Assembly (NCBI GenBank): GCA_964486455.1
Contig: CAZAMP010000017.1
Coordinates: 15,653 to 79,652, forward strand
Length of the DNA stretch: 64,000 nucleotides
Source of the DNA: CAZAMP01 sp964486455
GTDB taxonomy: Bacteria > Eisenbacteria > RBG-16-71-46 > CAZAMP01
Direction of reading: 5' to 3'
Below, piece by piece: positions 9,973-17,658 of this stretch; position 1 is the stretch's first letter; each line of letters begins with the position of its first letter. The position numbers and the translations under genes were made by a program. The notes under the pieces are model-generated. The model was not told the DNA's origin. It saw only the letters and a list, made by a program, of their open reading frames with translations, and did not search any database.

Positions 9973-10889
9973 CAGAAGCGTCTCCTCACGAGCAGCTGCG
10001 CTCGCATTCCCCCGTCGGCGTCCGGCCGAATGTCCCAGTCGATCTGTGTGGCCGGTTGTACCTGACGATTGTGACCCTTGGCGACGAAAAACGCATGGAT
10101 ACCGCTCGCCAGATGGTTGAGCAGAATAACCTGTGACATGGTCCGGGCGCGCCCGAGAAGATCGTTCGCTTCATCCCGCATCGACACATAAGTGGTGCGG
10201 AAGGACGCCTGCATCCATCCGCAGTCGTAGCGGTCGTACTTTCCGATGTCCTCGAAGAACTCGTGGCGGTTATCGTGCCAGAAGTGGACGAGCAGGCTGT
10301 CCGCTTCATCCCACGGCATGCCCTCCTGACACCCGCCAGGCAGCCCTCGCTGTGTGCGCCACCGCGTCCACGACCAGTGGCCCTCGTCGGGGTCCGGCGT
10401 CCACTCGTACTCGTCGTCCGGCGTGTATTTCAGATCCCCCCGCCAGGCGTAGTCCTCGTACTCATCTATCTTGTCATTGCCGTCCTTGTTCCACGTGTAC
10501 TTGAGAAGCCAGCTGGCCACCTCGGCCCCGGCATAGAGGAACGACGTCAGCCCCGGTCCCTTGACGTAGACATGCCCGGCGCCCGGCACCGCCGCGCCCA
10601 ACGCCATCGCAACCCATGGGTTCTTCTTTCGAAGGGGCTTTTGCTCGCGCTGAGCGGCAGCCTTTCGCTTCTCTTCTTCATCTTCCTCGATGACTCGCTG
10701 CGCGAAGAGTCCACTGCCGAAGAGGGACGGAGGCGTGAGGAGTGGAGAAGCAGCCGCTTCGTCCGGCGGGGTGAGCCGCACGCTCGGGGGCGCGAACGCC
10801 GACCGATGCGTCCCCGCATTCGCCGGAAAGGCGTTCAGCGCAAAAAAGGAGGCACCAATACAAAGGACTACGGGGACCCGCCGCATCAT
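9972..10889 (-). CDS. DUF5683-like membrane protein, first copy
   Basis: 305 aa beginning with a signal peptide (cleavage plausible after FPANA, about residue 25). A charged linker (EEDEEEKRKAAAQREQK, about 68-84) leads to NPWVAMALGAAVPGAGHVYVKG, then a hydrophobic helix, SFLYAGAEVASWLL. A long acidic and Trp/Tyr-rich segment follows (DEYEWTPDPDEGHWSWTRW), then a second helix near VILLNHLASGIHAFFVAKG, and C-terminal strands ending VRRRF. Tandem Met codons open the frame; GGGAG lies 4 nt before the first ATG. It heads the TGATG-coupled chain reaching down to the Omp85 gene and follows porV after 90 bp. I do not recognise a precise function. Confidence 0.7.
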   Translation of the reverse strand: MMRRVPVVLCIGASFFALNAFPANAGTHRSAFAPPSVRLTPPDEAAASPLLTPPSLFGSGLFAQRVIEEDEEEKRKAAAQREQKPLRKKNPWVAMALGAAVPGAGHVYVKGPGLTSFLYAGAEVASWLLKYTWNKDGNDKIDEYEDYAWRGDLKYTPDDEYEWTPDPDEGHWSWTRWRTQRGLPGGCQEGMPWDEADSLLVHFWHDNRHEFFEDIGKYDRYDCGWMQASFRTTYVSMRDEANDLLGRARTMSQVILLNHLASGIHAFFVAKGHNRQVQPATQIDWDIRPDADGGMRAQLLVRRRF

Positions 10890-10979
10890 AGAACTCCCAA
10901 ACCGGAGGGGATACCCTCCTCCCGGAGGGGTTGTCGGTGGAAACGCCCGCTCCGAAATGGGTCGTGGTTCAGCCCACCT

Positions 10980-12035
10980 CTAGAACTTGACGTTGATGGA
11001 GAACTTGTGAACGTTTTCCTCTAGAGATCTCGCCTGGGGAACCATCGCCCAGTCGATTCCGAACTGCCCAAGCCCCACACCGATGCCGAACGTCCAGTCC
11101 TCGATGGTGCCCTCCGGATCGTAGACGTATCCGAATCGGGCCGCCGCAAGGATGTTGCCCTGGGTGTAGGCGAACTCTCCACCGAGGTTCTGGATCGGCT
11201 GCTCTCTCGAACCGAAGAGCGGTTTCTTGATGTCGACGAGTCGATCGAAGAAACCGATGTCCTCGGAGATGATCATCGGTTGGTTCAGATCGTAGGTCAC
11301 TCGAAACGCCGTCGTCTCTCCTCTGTACGGTTCGTACATGATCCCCAGCTTCAGGATGTGACCGAGCGGACTCGACTGCCCCTCATCGATGAACGCGATG
11401 TCCGGGCCCACGTTCGTCAACACGACCGCGACGTTGAGCTGATCGGTACCGCCCAACCAGGGAATGACACCATGCTCCCGATACAAGAAACCGAAATCAA
11501 CGGCGAAACTGCTTCCAGCGCCCTTCTTCTTCTCGGGGGTGGCCCACGCGGGGGCCAACATCACGTAGACGACTTTGAGCGCCGCTCCGAACCCAATCTT
11601 CTCGTTGAGCTTGAAACCGATGGCGCCGGTCGCGGCGACCTCATAGCTCCCGAACTTCTCGCCCTCGTTGCCGTACTCGTCGACGGCCACCGACTTGCCG
11701 TAGGTCAGATAGATGATGTTGGCGCCGACGCCACCCACATCTTCCATGGGCTGACTGAAACCGAGGTATTCGTAGTAGACGTCGTCCGCGAGCCCCGGCA
11801 CCAGCTTCGTGTGCATGAGGGTCGCGGTCCGCTCTTTCGTGAACGCCAATCCGCCGACGTTCCACCAGACACTGGTGGGATCGTCCGCCAGCGCAATGTA
11901 GGCTCGACCCATTCCGTCCGCGCGCGCTCCGGGTGTGATAAGGAGCGATTGCGCACCCGCCGTCGACTGCGCCTCAGCGACATTCGGCACGATGAGCACA
12001 CCGAGGATGAGGGCCAGGGCAACGATTCGCCGCAT
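10980..12035 (-). CDS. porV: PorV-type T9SS outer-membrane protein
   Basis: About 351 aa from the ATG at 12035; GGAGG sits 5 nt upstream, and an adjacent ATG at 12038 is the alternative. A signal peptide (RRIVALALILGVLIVPNVAEA) precedes QSLLITPGARADGMGRAYIALADDPTSVWWNVGGLAF, the diagnostic N-terminal region of the PorV/PorQ family and of FadL-like 14-strand barrels. The rest is barrel-like and ends in HKFSINVKF. In Bacteroidetes, PorV shuttles T9SS cargo from the translocon to the PorU sortase; that is family knowledge. The gene follows porU by 159 bp and has its own credible promoter (12146-12174). The PorU-PorV pairing strongly supports a T9SS role. Confidence 0.85.
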   Translation of the reverse strand: MRRIVALALILGVLIVPNVAEAQSTAGAQSLLITPGARADGMGRAYIALADDPTSVWWNVGGLAFTKERTATLMHTKLVPGLADDVYYEYLGFSQPMEDVGGVGANIIYLTYGKSVAVDEYGNEGEKFGSYEVAATGAIGFKLNEKIGFGAALKVVYVMLAPAWATPEKKKGAGSSFAVDFGFLYREHGVIPWLGGTDQLNVAVVLTNVGPDIAFIDEGQSSPLGHILKLGIMYEPYRGETTAFRVTYDLNQPMIISEDIGFFDRLVDIKKPLFGSREQPIQNLGGEFAYTQGNILAAARFGYVYDPEGTIEDWTFGIGVGLGQFGIDWAMVPQARSLEENVHKFSINVKF

Positions 12036-12145
12036 CATATCCTCCAATTCCGGGTCAGGCCCGGAAGGCTCGGCAACGGTGAAACCGTATGAATACTGGC
12101 ATTGTACACCGTTGTCTGAGCGTAAGTTCCGAACAACCGCAAAGG

Positions 12146-12174
12146 ATCGTATCACCGGTCATCGGGACGGTCAA
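12146..12174 (-). promoter_or_regulatory. Putative sigma70-type promoter for porV
   Basis: On the minus strand TTGACC (-35) and TACGAT (-10) are separated by 17 nt, 110 bp before the porV ATG. A second good -10-like hexamer, TACAAT, lies nearer the gene (12101-12106) but without a matching -35. The site lies in the porU-porV gap, so porV may be transcribed both alone and with porU. Confidence 0.45.
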
Positions 12175-12194
12175 GAAACGCGCCACGGACACAA

Positions 12195-15100
12195 CTATCG
12201 GAGTACCGCGACCCAACCCTGCCGCCTGTGAGACGGACTGCCGTCGGCCGGCGTGATATCCATCACGTACAAATAGGACCCGTTCGCGACGAGATCGAGG
12301 TCTTCGTCACGGAGGTCCCAGACGATCGGCTCGCGGCGCCCCACCCCCGCCGGTCGAAATCCTTGCAGCTTCTTGATTTGCCGACCCGTGATCGAGTAGA
12401 TCGTGACCTCGATATCCGACGGCACGTTGAAGTCGACGAAGAAGCCGGCGCTATCACGGGCCGGATTCGGGTACACGTGAACGCGTTCCAGCTCGGGCTC
12501 ACTCGATGCGACCAGGTAGATCTCCTGGCTCAAAGTCGACCGATTGCCCAGGTTGTCGGACGCCCGCACCTTGACCAGGTAGGGCCGTCCCGCCTCGAGT
12601 AAGGACGGGATGGGCACGCTGACATCCGCCTGCCGGAAACCATCCTCAAATACGATATCGGCCGCCAGATCATGAATCGACACCACGTAGTTGCCGGGCT
12701 CCTCGAAGGTCAGAATGACCGACTGGGCGTCCAGCAACTCCGTGATATAGATACCGCTGTCGTCCTCGAGGCTGACATCTATCGAGGACCCGAACGGCAC
12801 CGCCTCGGACGAGCCGTCGAAGTTCAGCGCGATCGTCGGACCGTCGACGTCGTCGAGCACCGTGCCCGCTTTCAAGGTGTCGGGGATCGTGATACCGACG
12901 ATGTGCCCCAAGGCGTCGTCGTTGCCGCTGCCGGTCACGTAGCATCGGATCTCCGCGTGACCCTTCGCACCACGCCGAAGCCCGGTCGGCACGACGAACT
13001 GCGTCTCGAACTGCCCGTTCTCGACGCTGACGTCACCGCGGTAGATGGGTGCGCCCGGAAGATGGTAGTCGACCGCGGCCACATCTTCACGGTCGCGGAA
13101 CAACGCTGAATCGAACACCTCGAGTCGTGAGGTCCCGGAGAAGTTACTCACGTGGAGATCGTCGTCGTCGGTGATCGTGCCGCGAACCGTAACCACCTGC
13201 CCGCGCCAGAGTGTGTAGGTCGTGTCGGCCTCGGCATCCTCCGGGGCGGGGGGCGCGTCGTCCACGACCAACTCGATTTCCGCATCGTACTTGGGCCAGA
13301 CCATGACACTCGCGGGATCGCCGAGGACGTTGTACTTGTGGCTGTTGTTGCCCGGCGCGAGCGCCAAAGCGAGAACGGCCGATTCGCCGATCGTCCGCAG
13401 CGAATCCCCGTCCGTACTCTCGCCCGCGAAGAACGAGCTCAGGAGGCTTCGATTGAGTCGGATGTTGCTACCCGAATAGGCGACGGCCGCGGCGCTGTAG
13501 GAGGCGACAGATCCCCCTCCCGCCTGCTTCACGATGGTCTCGCCAAGCCCCTCGTGCACGGCGTCGAACTTGCCCACCGAACACGAGGCGGTGATGAAGT
13601 AGAAGTAGCGGCCGTCGTTTTTCATCGACGGCACGTCCGGGCTTTCGAGCACGCGCTCATCGGCCATCACCGTTTCCCCACCGTGACCAACGTAGTCGAC
13701 CAGCCAGACTCCGTCGTTGATCGCGTTGAGTAGCGCGTCCCGAGCGGCCGTCTTGTCCGCGAGACGGCATTCAGTGCCGGTAACGGGATCCGGATACTCA
13801 ACCAGGTAGATCTTCGTGCACGTGACCTCCGACGGAAGCGTATCGCACAGGCTTTCGGCCTGGGACGTGTGCGTCCACTGGAGGCCGTCCGGCTGGTCGC
13901 GCTGACAGAGATCGTCCGCGATGATCGCGGACCGGATGACCCAGGCCCCTCGATCGGGAGTGAGCGCGTGCGTGACCGTCTTGTCGACGATGGCCGACGA
14001 ATGCACGGTCGTCTGCGCGGGGATCCGACCGACTGAGATCTCCATCGTGTAGTCGGTGTTCGGCCCATCGAAGAGACCCAGGTAATCGTCCGACGGCCAG
14101 CTCGCTTCGTAATCATCGGCAAGGCTCGCGTCGTAGCGTTCCGACCACGCGGGAATGTAGTCCACCTCATTGGCATTGGCGAAATCGCGGTGGTCGAGGT
14201 CCGCGTCTCCGATCAGCACGCCGTAAGCCAGCCGGGGCTCCGTCGGCTGCCCCGGGTCCCGGTAGTTCTCGTAGGCGAACTTGAAGAAGTTGCGGATCGC
14301 GGTCGGGTCGGGAAGTCCCCAAGAGAACTCGTCGTAAACGTCCTGCACCGGCACGGCGAGCACCTGGGGATCGTCCAAGCCGTGGATGACCTGCTCCCGC
14401 AGCGCCTTGAGCGCCGTGGCCGACGCCGCGAAGTCCTCGTGGTAGACGATGATGTAGTCGATGGGTTCCCGGAGCTCCCGCAAAAACCGCGCGGCGTCGA
14501 TCGGAGGCGGCCGCCGCATGATGTCGACGGCATCCATCCGTCTCGATTCGGGCGCGATGATGTATCGGCTCGGCGGCTCGGGCGACTCATTGCGTTCGAA
14601 CTCCAGCCTGTATCTAGCCCCCTCGCTGGTGAACGTCCCTCCCAACAGGAGAATGGGATCGTTCGGATTCGTGATGTCATAGACGTCCACGAGCGTATCC
14701 GGCAAATCAACGATCCGGTATCGCACATCGCCCGTGATCGAAGGCGCGCGAAAGATCAGATCATCTCCCGTCCACCCGAGCTCGCGCTCGTGTCGGATCT
14801 CCAGGAACGCCAGGTAGACGCGGTCGAGCCGCACAACCACGGAGTCCGGGTAGTGTGGGTCTTCCCCTCCATAGACGAGCACTCGGAAATCGTTCCCGTT
14901 CTCAATGAACCAGGTTCCGGTGGTGTCAGTGTCGTGCCGGGTCAGCCCCTCCCATTCCTGACGAGCGAGCTCATTGCCGTTGATCCGCGTATCCACCATG
15001 TGGTCCGGCAGACTCCCGTTGCGATTGTCGGTGGCCCCCCAGAACCGGAAGAAGAGAGATCCTTCCGAACCGGCCTTGTGACCGGGAAGGCCGAACTCAC

Positions 15101-16430
15101 CCGCGATCCTCCACGACCCGTCCGTTCGCCTGAAGCCGGTGTTCCACCACCACTTCTCCCACCGAATGTTGTTCTCGCGAGGCGAGCCGTCGAAGTGTCT
15201 GTTCAATTCGAAATGGACGCGCTGCGTCACGGATTCGACAAGAGTATCGTCCTCGAGCTGGTCGGGGGTGACGATTTCGACCGTGTCCGTGAGGCGTTTG
15301 GGATCGCCCGTAAGGCTTCCGCCCCAGGCCAGGAAATAGACGCGAACATCCGTGTACTGGTGCATGACGTAAGTCGTGTCTTCCGAGCCATAGACGAGAT
15401 CATCGTGATAGCCGTCAACCGGCTGCGTGTAGAACTCGATTCGATCGTTGCCGTCCAGCTCTCCGTCGTCGCCGTCCTCCACGAGAATGGGGAGCTCCGT
15501 CATCCAGGGCGGATTGTCCGGATCCTCATCCGGCGGGACGGATGAAAGCTCGAGTGGACTGCCCACAAAGAGCCGGAGCGTGGTGGCGTCGATCGTACCG
15601 CTCGCTCCCGCGGCCTGAAGCTCGGCGGCGGTCACGCGCGTGATCCCCTCACCTTCCGTCTCGATTCGCATCCAGTTCGAAGCGCTCGAGAAATAGTCGG
15701 CGACGCCCCGCATGTACCGAGGCGACTCACTTCGCAGCCAGTCGCGTGACTGCGGTCCGTTTATGAGCTGCCGGTCGATCCACGTATCCAGGCGATCGTC
15801 GCCGTAGCGCGCGGCGCGGCTCTTCCGCGATGGACTGCTCGTGGACCTCAGCTGGACGTGCACACGCATTTCGGAAACGAACTCGAAGCCGCCCGCCCCG
15901 GGCCGCGTGCGGACGGGTGACAGCTCCAGTCGGGCGACGCGTCGGTTTCGCCACCACGACACGCTGCGAAGCTCCGCGTGTCTTGCGGGATAACGCCCCG
16001 CCTCCGCATCGTTCCATGCAGGCTCGATTGCCCAACCGCGCGGCGCCAGTCGATTCCCCGGCTCGGAGATCGGGCTCGGAACCGGCCGTATCGGCGCCCC
16101 GCCGTGATACGTCGTGCGAAGCGGTTTCACGTCGACGCTCGAAACAACGGCTTGCGGAGGGATGCCGAGTAGCAGCGTCCGTACCGGAACTTCCGGCCAG
16201 CCGGTTTGATCCGTGCGGTCACAACCGCGGACGTCGACGTCAAGCCAGCTGCGGCCGCCCAGAATCACCTCGCGCGTCTCGGGAGTATCGAATCGAATCG
16301 TGAAGATGATGGCGTCGGGGTCGGACCGCTCCACACTGATCTCGGCCTCGCCCGCCGATGCGAGGCACGTTGCGATCAAAGACGTGAAAGCAGCAGCGAA
16401 GACGGACCTGAATGTGAATCGACGCGTCAT
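12195..16430 (-). CDS. porU: PorU-like C25 gingipain-family peptidase (T9SS sortase)
   Basis: 1411 aa, signal peptide at residues 1-26. An N-terminal beta-rich region with a propeptide-like stretch (about 30-230) leads to a C25 caspase-like domain (about 690-1050). The catalytic pair is visible: His916 in YVGHGG and Cys950 in ASCSVGKFD, with GVLIGDADLDHRDF and VGRIPAQT as supporting family motifs. The C-terminus carries a FlgD-like domain, HVYPNPARDSAGFFV to WDLRDEDLDLVANGSYLYVMD. PorU cleaves cargo sorting domains and attaches the cargo to the surface in T9SS (family knowledge). It lies 12 nt behind a YdjM-like gene and 159 bp ahead of porV. Length is somewhat above typical PorU (about 1150 aa). 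A secreted gingipain-type protease is the alternative, less likely next to porV. Confidence 0.85.
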   Translation of the reverse strand: MTRRFTFRSVFAAAFTSLIATCLASAGEAEISVERSDPDAIIFTIRFDTPETREVILGGRSWLDVDVRGCDRTDQTGWPEVPVRTLLLGIPPQAVVSSVDVKPLRTTYHGGAPIRPVPSPISEPGNRLAPRGWAIEPAWNDAEAGRYPARHAELRSVSWWRNRRVARLELSPVRTRPGAGGFEFVSEMRVHVQLRSTSSPSRKSRAARYGDDRLDTWIDRQLINGPQSRDWLRSESPRYMRGVADYFSSASNWMRIETEGEGITRVTAAELQAAGASGTIDATTLRLFVGSPLELSSVPPDEDPDNPPWMTELPILVEDGDDGELDGNDRIEFYTQPVDGYHDDLVYGSEDTTYVMHQYTDVRVYFLAWGGSLTGDPKRLTDTVEIVTPDQLEDDTLVESVTQRVHFELNRHFDGSPRENNIRWEKWWWNTGFRRTDGSWRIAGEFGLPGHKAGSEGSLFFRFWGATDNRNGSLPDHMVDTRINGNELARQEWEGLTRHDTDTTGTWFIENGNDFRVLVYGGEDPHYPDSVVVRLDRVYLAFLEIRHERELGWTGDDLIFRAPSITGDVRYRIVDLPDTLVDVYDITNPNDPILLLGGTFTSEGARYRLEFERNESPEPPSRYIIAPESRRMDAVDIMRRPPPIDAARFLRELREPIDYIIVYHEDFAASATALKALREQVIHGLDDPQVLAVPVQDVYDEFSWGLPDPTAIRNFFKFAYENYRDPGQPTEPRLAYGVLIGDADLDHRDFANANEVDYIPAWSERYDASLADDYEASWPSDDYLGLFDGPNTDYTMEISVGRIPAQTTVHSSAIVDKTVTHALTPDRGAWVIRSAIIADDLCQRDQPDGLQWTHTSQAESLCDTLPSEVTCTKIYLVEYPDPVTGTECRLADKTAARDALLNAINDGVWLVDYVGHGGETVMADERVLESPDVPSMKNDGRYFYFITASCSVGKFDAVHEGLGETIVKQAGGGSVASYSAAAVAYSGSNIRLNRSLLSSFFAGESTDGDSLRTIGESAVLALALAPGNNSHKYNVLGDPASVMVWPKYDAEIELVVDDAPPAPEDAEADTTYTLWRGQVVTVRGTITDDDDLHVSNFSGTSRLEVFDSALFRDREDVAAVDYHLPGAPIYRGDVSVENGQFETQFVVPTGLRRGAKGHAEIRCYVTGSGNDDALGHIVGITIPDTLKAGTVLDDVDGPTIALNFDGSSEAVPFGSSIDVSLEDDSGIYITELLDAQSVILTFEEPGNYVVSIHDLAADIVFEDGFRQADVSVPIPSLLEAGRPYLVKVRASDNLGNRSTLSQEIYLVASSEPELERVHVYPNPARDSAGFFVDFNVPSDIEVTIYSITGRQIKKLQGFRPAGVGRREPIVWDLRDEDLDLVANGSYLYVMDITPADGSPSHRRQGWVAVLR

Positions 16431-16442
16431 CTTTTGACCACC

Positions 16443-16841
16443 TCAGCGAGTGACATGCCAGAGAGCCGCCACGATGATTGCCAGCTGCCAGATTCCGTGA
16501 ATCGGCGCGAGACTCCGCCCGTGAGGGAGCGGTCCGACGTGCGTGGGAAAGATTCGCTGCCGCTCACGGATCCAGCCCATCTTGAAGAGGAGGTTTTCCA
16601 GATCGGGCGCGAACCCCCCGACCGCACCCCAGATCACGCCGGTGTGCCATCCGGACAGAGCCGCCACGGCACCTGCCACGAGAATCGTCAGAACCACGTC
16701 CACCCGATAGTCGGTCAGATCATAGTGGGGAACAACGTCGAGCACGACGTGGGAAACCACACCCAGGGTGAAAGCCAGCACCGGGTCGCCGACGATCGCG
16801 CCGATGGCGGCCCCGGCGGCGGCGTGCGCGCCCGAGGTCAT
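16443..16841 (-). CDS. Small YdjM-like integral membrane protein
   Basis: 132 aa, mostly hydrophobic, with about three to four membrane helices. HAAAGAAIGAIVGDPVLAFTLGVVSHVVLDVVPHYD contains the His and Asp pattern typical of YdjM-type membrane proteins annotated as metal-dependent hydrolases, and GGFAPDLENLLF adds a second acidic motif. It follows the Trm112-like gene by 5 nt and precedes porU by 12 nt, so all three are probably co-transcribed. No specific substrate can be named, and hydrolase activity of this family is not firmly established. Confidence 0.65.
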   Translation of the reverse strand: MTSGAHAAAGAAIGAIVGDPVLAFTLGVVSHVVLDVVPHYDLTDYRVDVVLTILVAGAVAALSGWHTGVIWGAVGGFAPDLENLLFKMGWIRERQRIFPTHVGPLPHGRSLAPIHGIWQLAIIVAALWHVTR

Positions 16842-16846
16842 CCGGA

Positions 16847-17014
16847 TCAGAACCTCTCCGCTTCATCCACCAGCATGTTCGGTATGTCATCTTCCACCTT
16901 GAACCGGAGACGACACGACTGGCAGATGAGCTTCTCGTTCTCGCGATCGTAGTCGAGGTCACCCTTGCATGCCGGACAGGCCAGAATATCCAAGAGTTCG
17001 GGCTTGAGACTCAT
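16847..17014 (-). CDS. Trm112/YcaR-type zinc-ribbon protein
   Basis: 55 aa from the ATG at 17014, which has AGGAG 9 nt upstream. The sequence opens MSLKPELLDILACPACKGDL and continues LICQSCRLRF, giving two Cys-x-x-Cys knuckles of a Trm112-type zinc ribbon; VEDDIPNML is also characteristic. Members partner methyltransferases or are small stand-alone UPF0434 proteins. The reading frame extends upstream to 17086 but the internal ATG fits family length. It begins the operon that includes the YdjM-like gene and porU. Confidence 0.85.
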   Translation of the reverse strand: MSLKPELLDILACPACKGDLDYDRENEKLICQSCRLRFKVEDDIPNMLVDEAERF

Positions 17015-17183
17015 GACATCGATCTCCTGTTCGGCGGCCGGGACCAAACCGGATTGTCCGAGACCGGCCGGCACTTCCGGGTACATCCTTCGAACCCGAT
17101 ACCGGCAGGTCGGTTCCGCCGCACGCGATTCGCGTCTTCTTGTCCACGGGAGGGAAACATAGCGTTGATAACACGGCCGCGAA

Positions 17184-17213
17184 ACGGTAACAGGGGGCGC
17201 CCAAACGTGTCAA
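17184..17213 (-). promoter_or_regulatory. Putative promoter for the Trm112-YdjM-porU operon
   Basis: A perfect TTGACA (-35) is followed after 18 nt by TACCGT, a weak -10. The site lies about 170 bp before the Trm112-like ATG, which implies a long leader. Confidence 0.35.
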
Positions 17214-17236
17214 ACACTCCCCCACTCCCGCGTGAT

Positions 17237-17253
17237 CGATCGAAAGTCGATCG
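17237..17253. repeat. Short perfect inverted repeat, possible operator
   Basis: CGATCGA and its complement TCGATCG are separated by AAG. It lies 12 bp upstream of the -35 of the plus-strand promoter at 17265, a position suited to a regulator site. It could also be chance, since GATC-rich words are common here. Confidence 0.3.
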
Positions 17254-17264
17254 TGCGTCGGAAC

Positions 17265-17293
17265 TTGGCCTGACGAGATCGCCCAACTATACT
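17265..17293 (+). promoter_or_regulatory. Putative promoter for the small zinc-ribbon gene
   Basis: TTGGCC (-35), 17 nt spacer, TATACT (-10), ending 55 bp before the proposed ATG at 17348. The -10 is a five-of-six match to TATAAT. Confidence 0.45.
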
Positions 17294-17347
17294 CCCGGCC
17301 AAGCTACCAAAACCCTTTCAAACGCGTCGGACCTGATGGAGCACGAT

Positions 17348-17650
17348 ATGCTCTGCTATTTCTGCAGCGCCGAGATCGGATCGCAGGATCGTATCTTCCG
17401 AACGGATAGCTGCCCAGCCTGCGGAAAGGATCTGCACGCGTGTGTTCAGTGTCAGTTCTACGATCCACACGCGCACAACCAGTGCCGAGAGCCAAAGGCC
17501 GAGTTTCAGGCTAATCGCGAGCGCGCGAACTTCTGTGAGTATTTTCAGCCGTCGGAGGCCGGGCGGGCCGTGAAGAAAAGACCCGACACGTCGACGAAGG
17601 CTAAGAAGGCTCTGGAGAACCTCTTCAAGGACTCACCAAAGGATTCCTGA
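17348..17650 (+). CDS. Small cysteine-rich zinc-ribbon protein
   Basis: 100 aa from the ATG at 17348, which has GGAG 6 nt upstream; an ATG at 17336 in the same frame is possible. Cys pairs occur as CYFC, CPAC and CVQC, with single Cys residues in NQCRE and FCEYF, so at least one and probably two zinc sites are formed. The C-terminal third is basic and Lys-rich (KKRPDTSTKAKKALENLFKD). I do not recognise a named family. It is convergent with msbA (stops 8 nt apart) and divergent from the Trm112-like gene. Confidence 0.75.
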   Translation: MLCYFCSAEIGSQDRIFRTDSCPACGKDLHACVQCQFYDPHAHNQCREPKAEFQANRERANFCEYFQPSEAGRAVKKRPDTSTKAKKALENLFKDSPKDS

Positions 17651-17658
17651 ACCGTGCG

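Larger units (their letters stand above)
17015..17347 (+). other. Divergent intergenic region
   Basis: This 333 bp gap separates a minus-strand operon (Trm112-like gene onward) from a plus-strand zinc-ribbon gene. It holds a promoter candidate for each direction and a short perfect inverted repeat (CGATCGA / TCGATCG). I see no RNA gene or coding signal in the rest. Confidence 0.6.

Noticed and set aside
10903..10925. GGAGGG/CCCTCC hairpin as a terminator behind porV
   Set aside because: The stem is only about five pairs and no T-run follows, and it overlaps the ribosome-binding region of the next gene.
14190..15545. 451-codon plus-strand frame inside porU
   Set aside because: Antisense to the C25 peptidase; composition is Val/Asp/Arg-rich without motifs.
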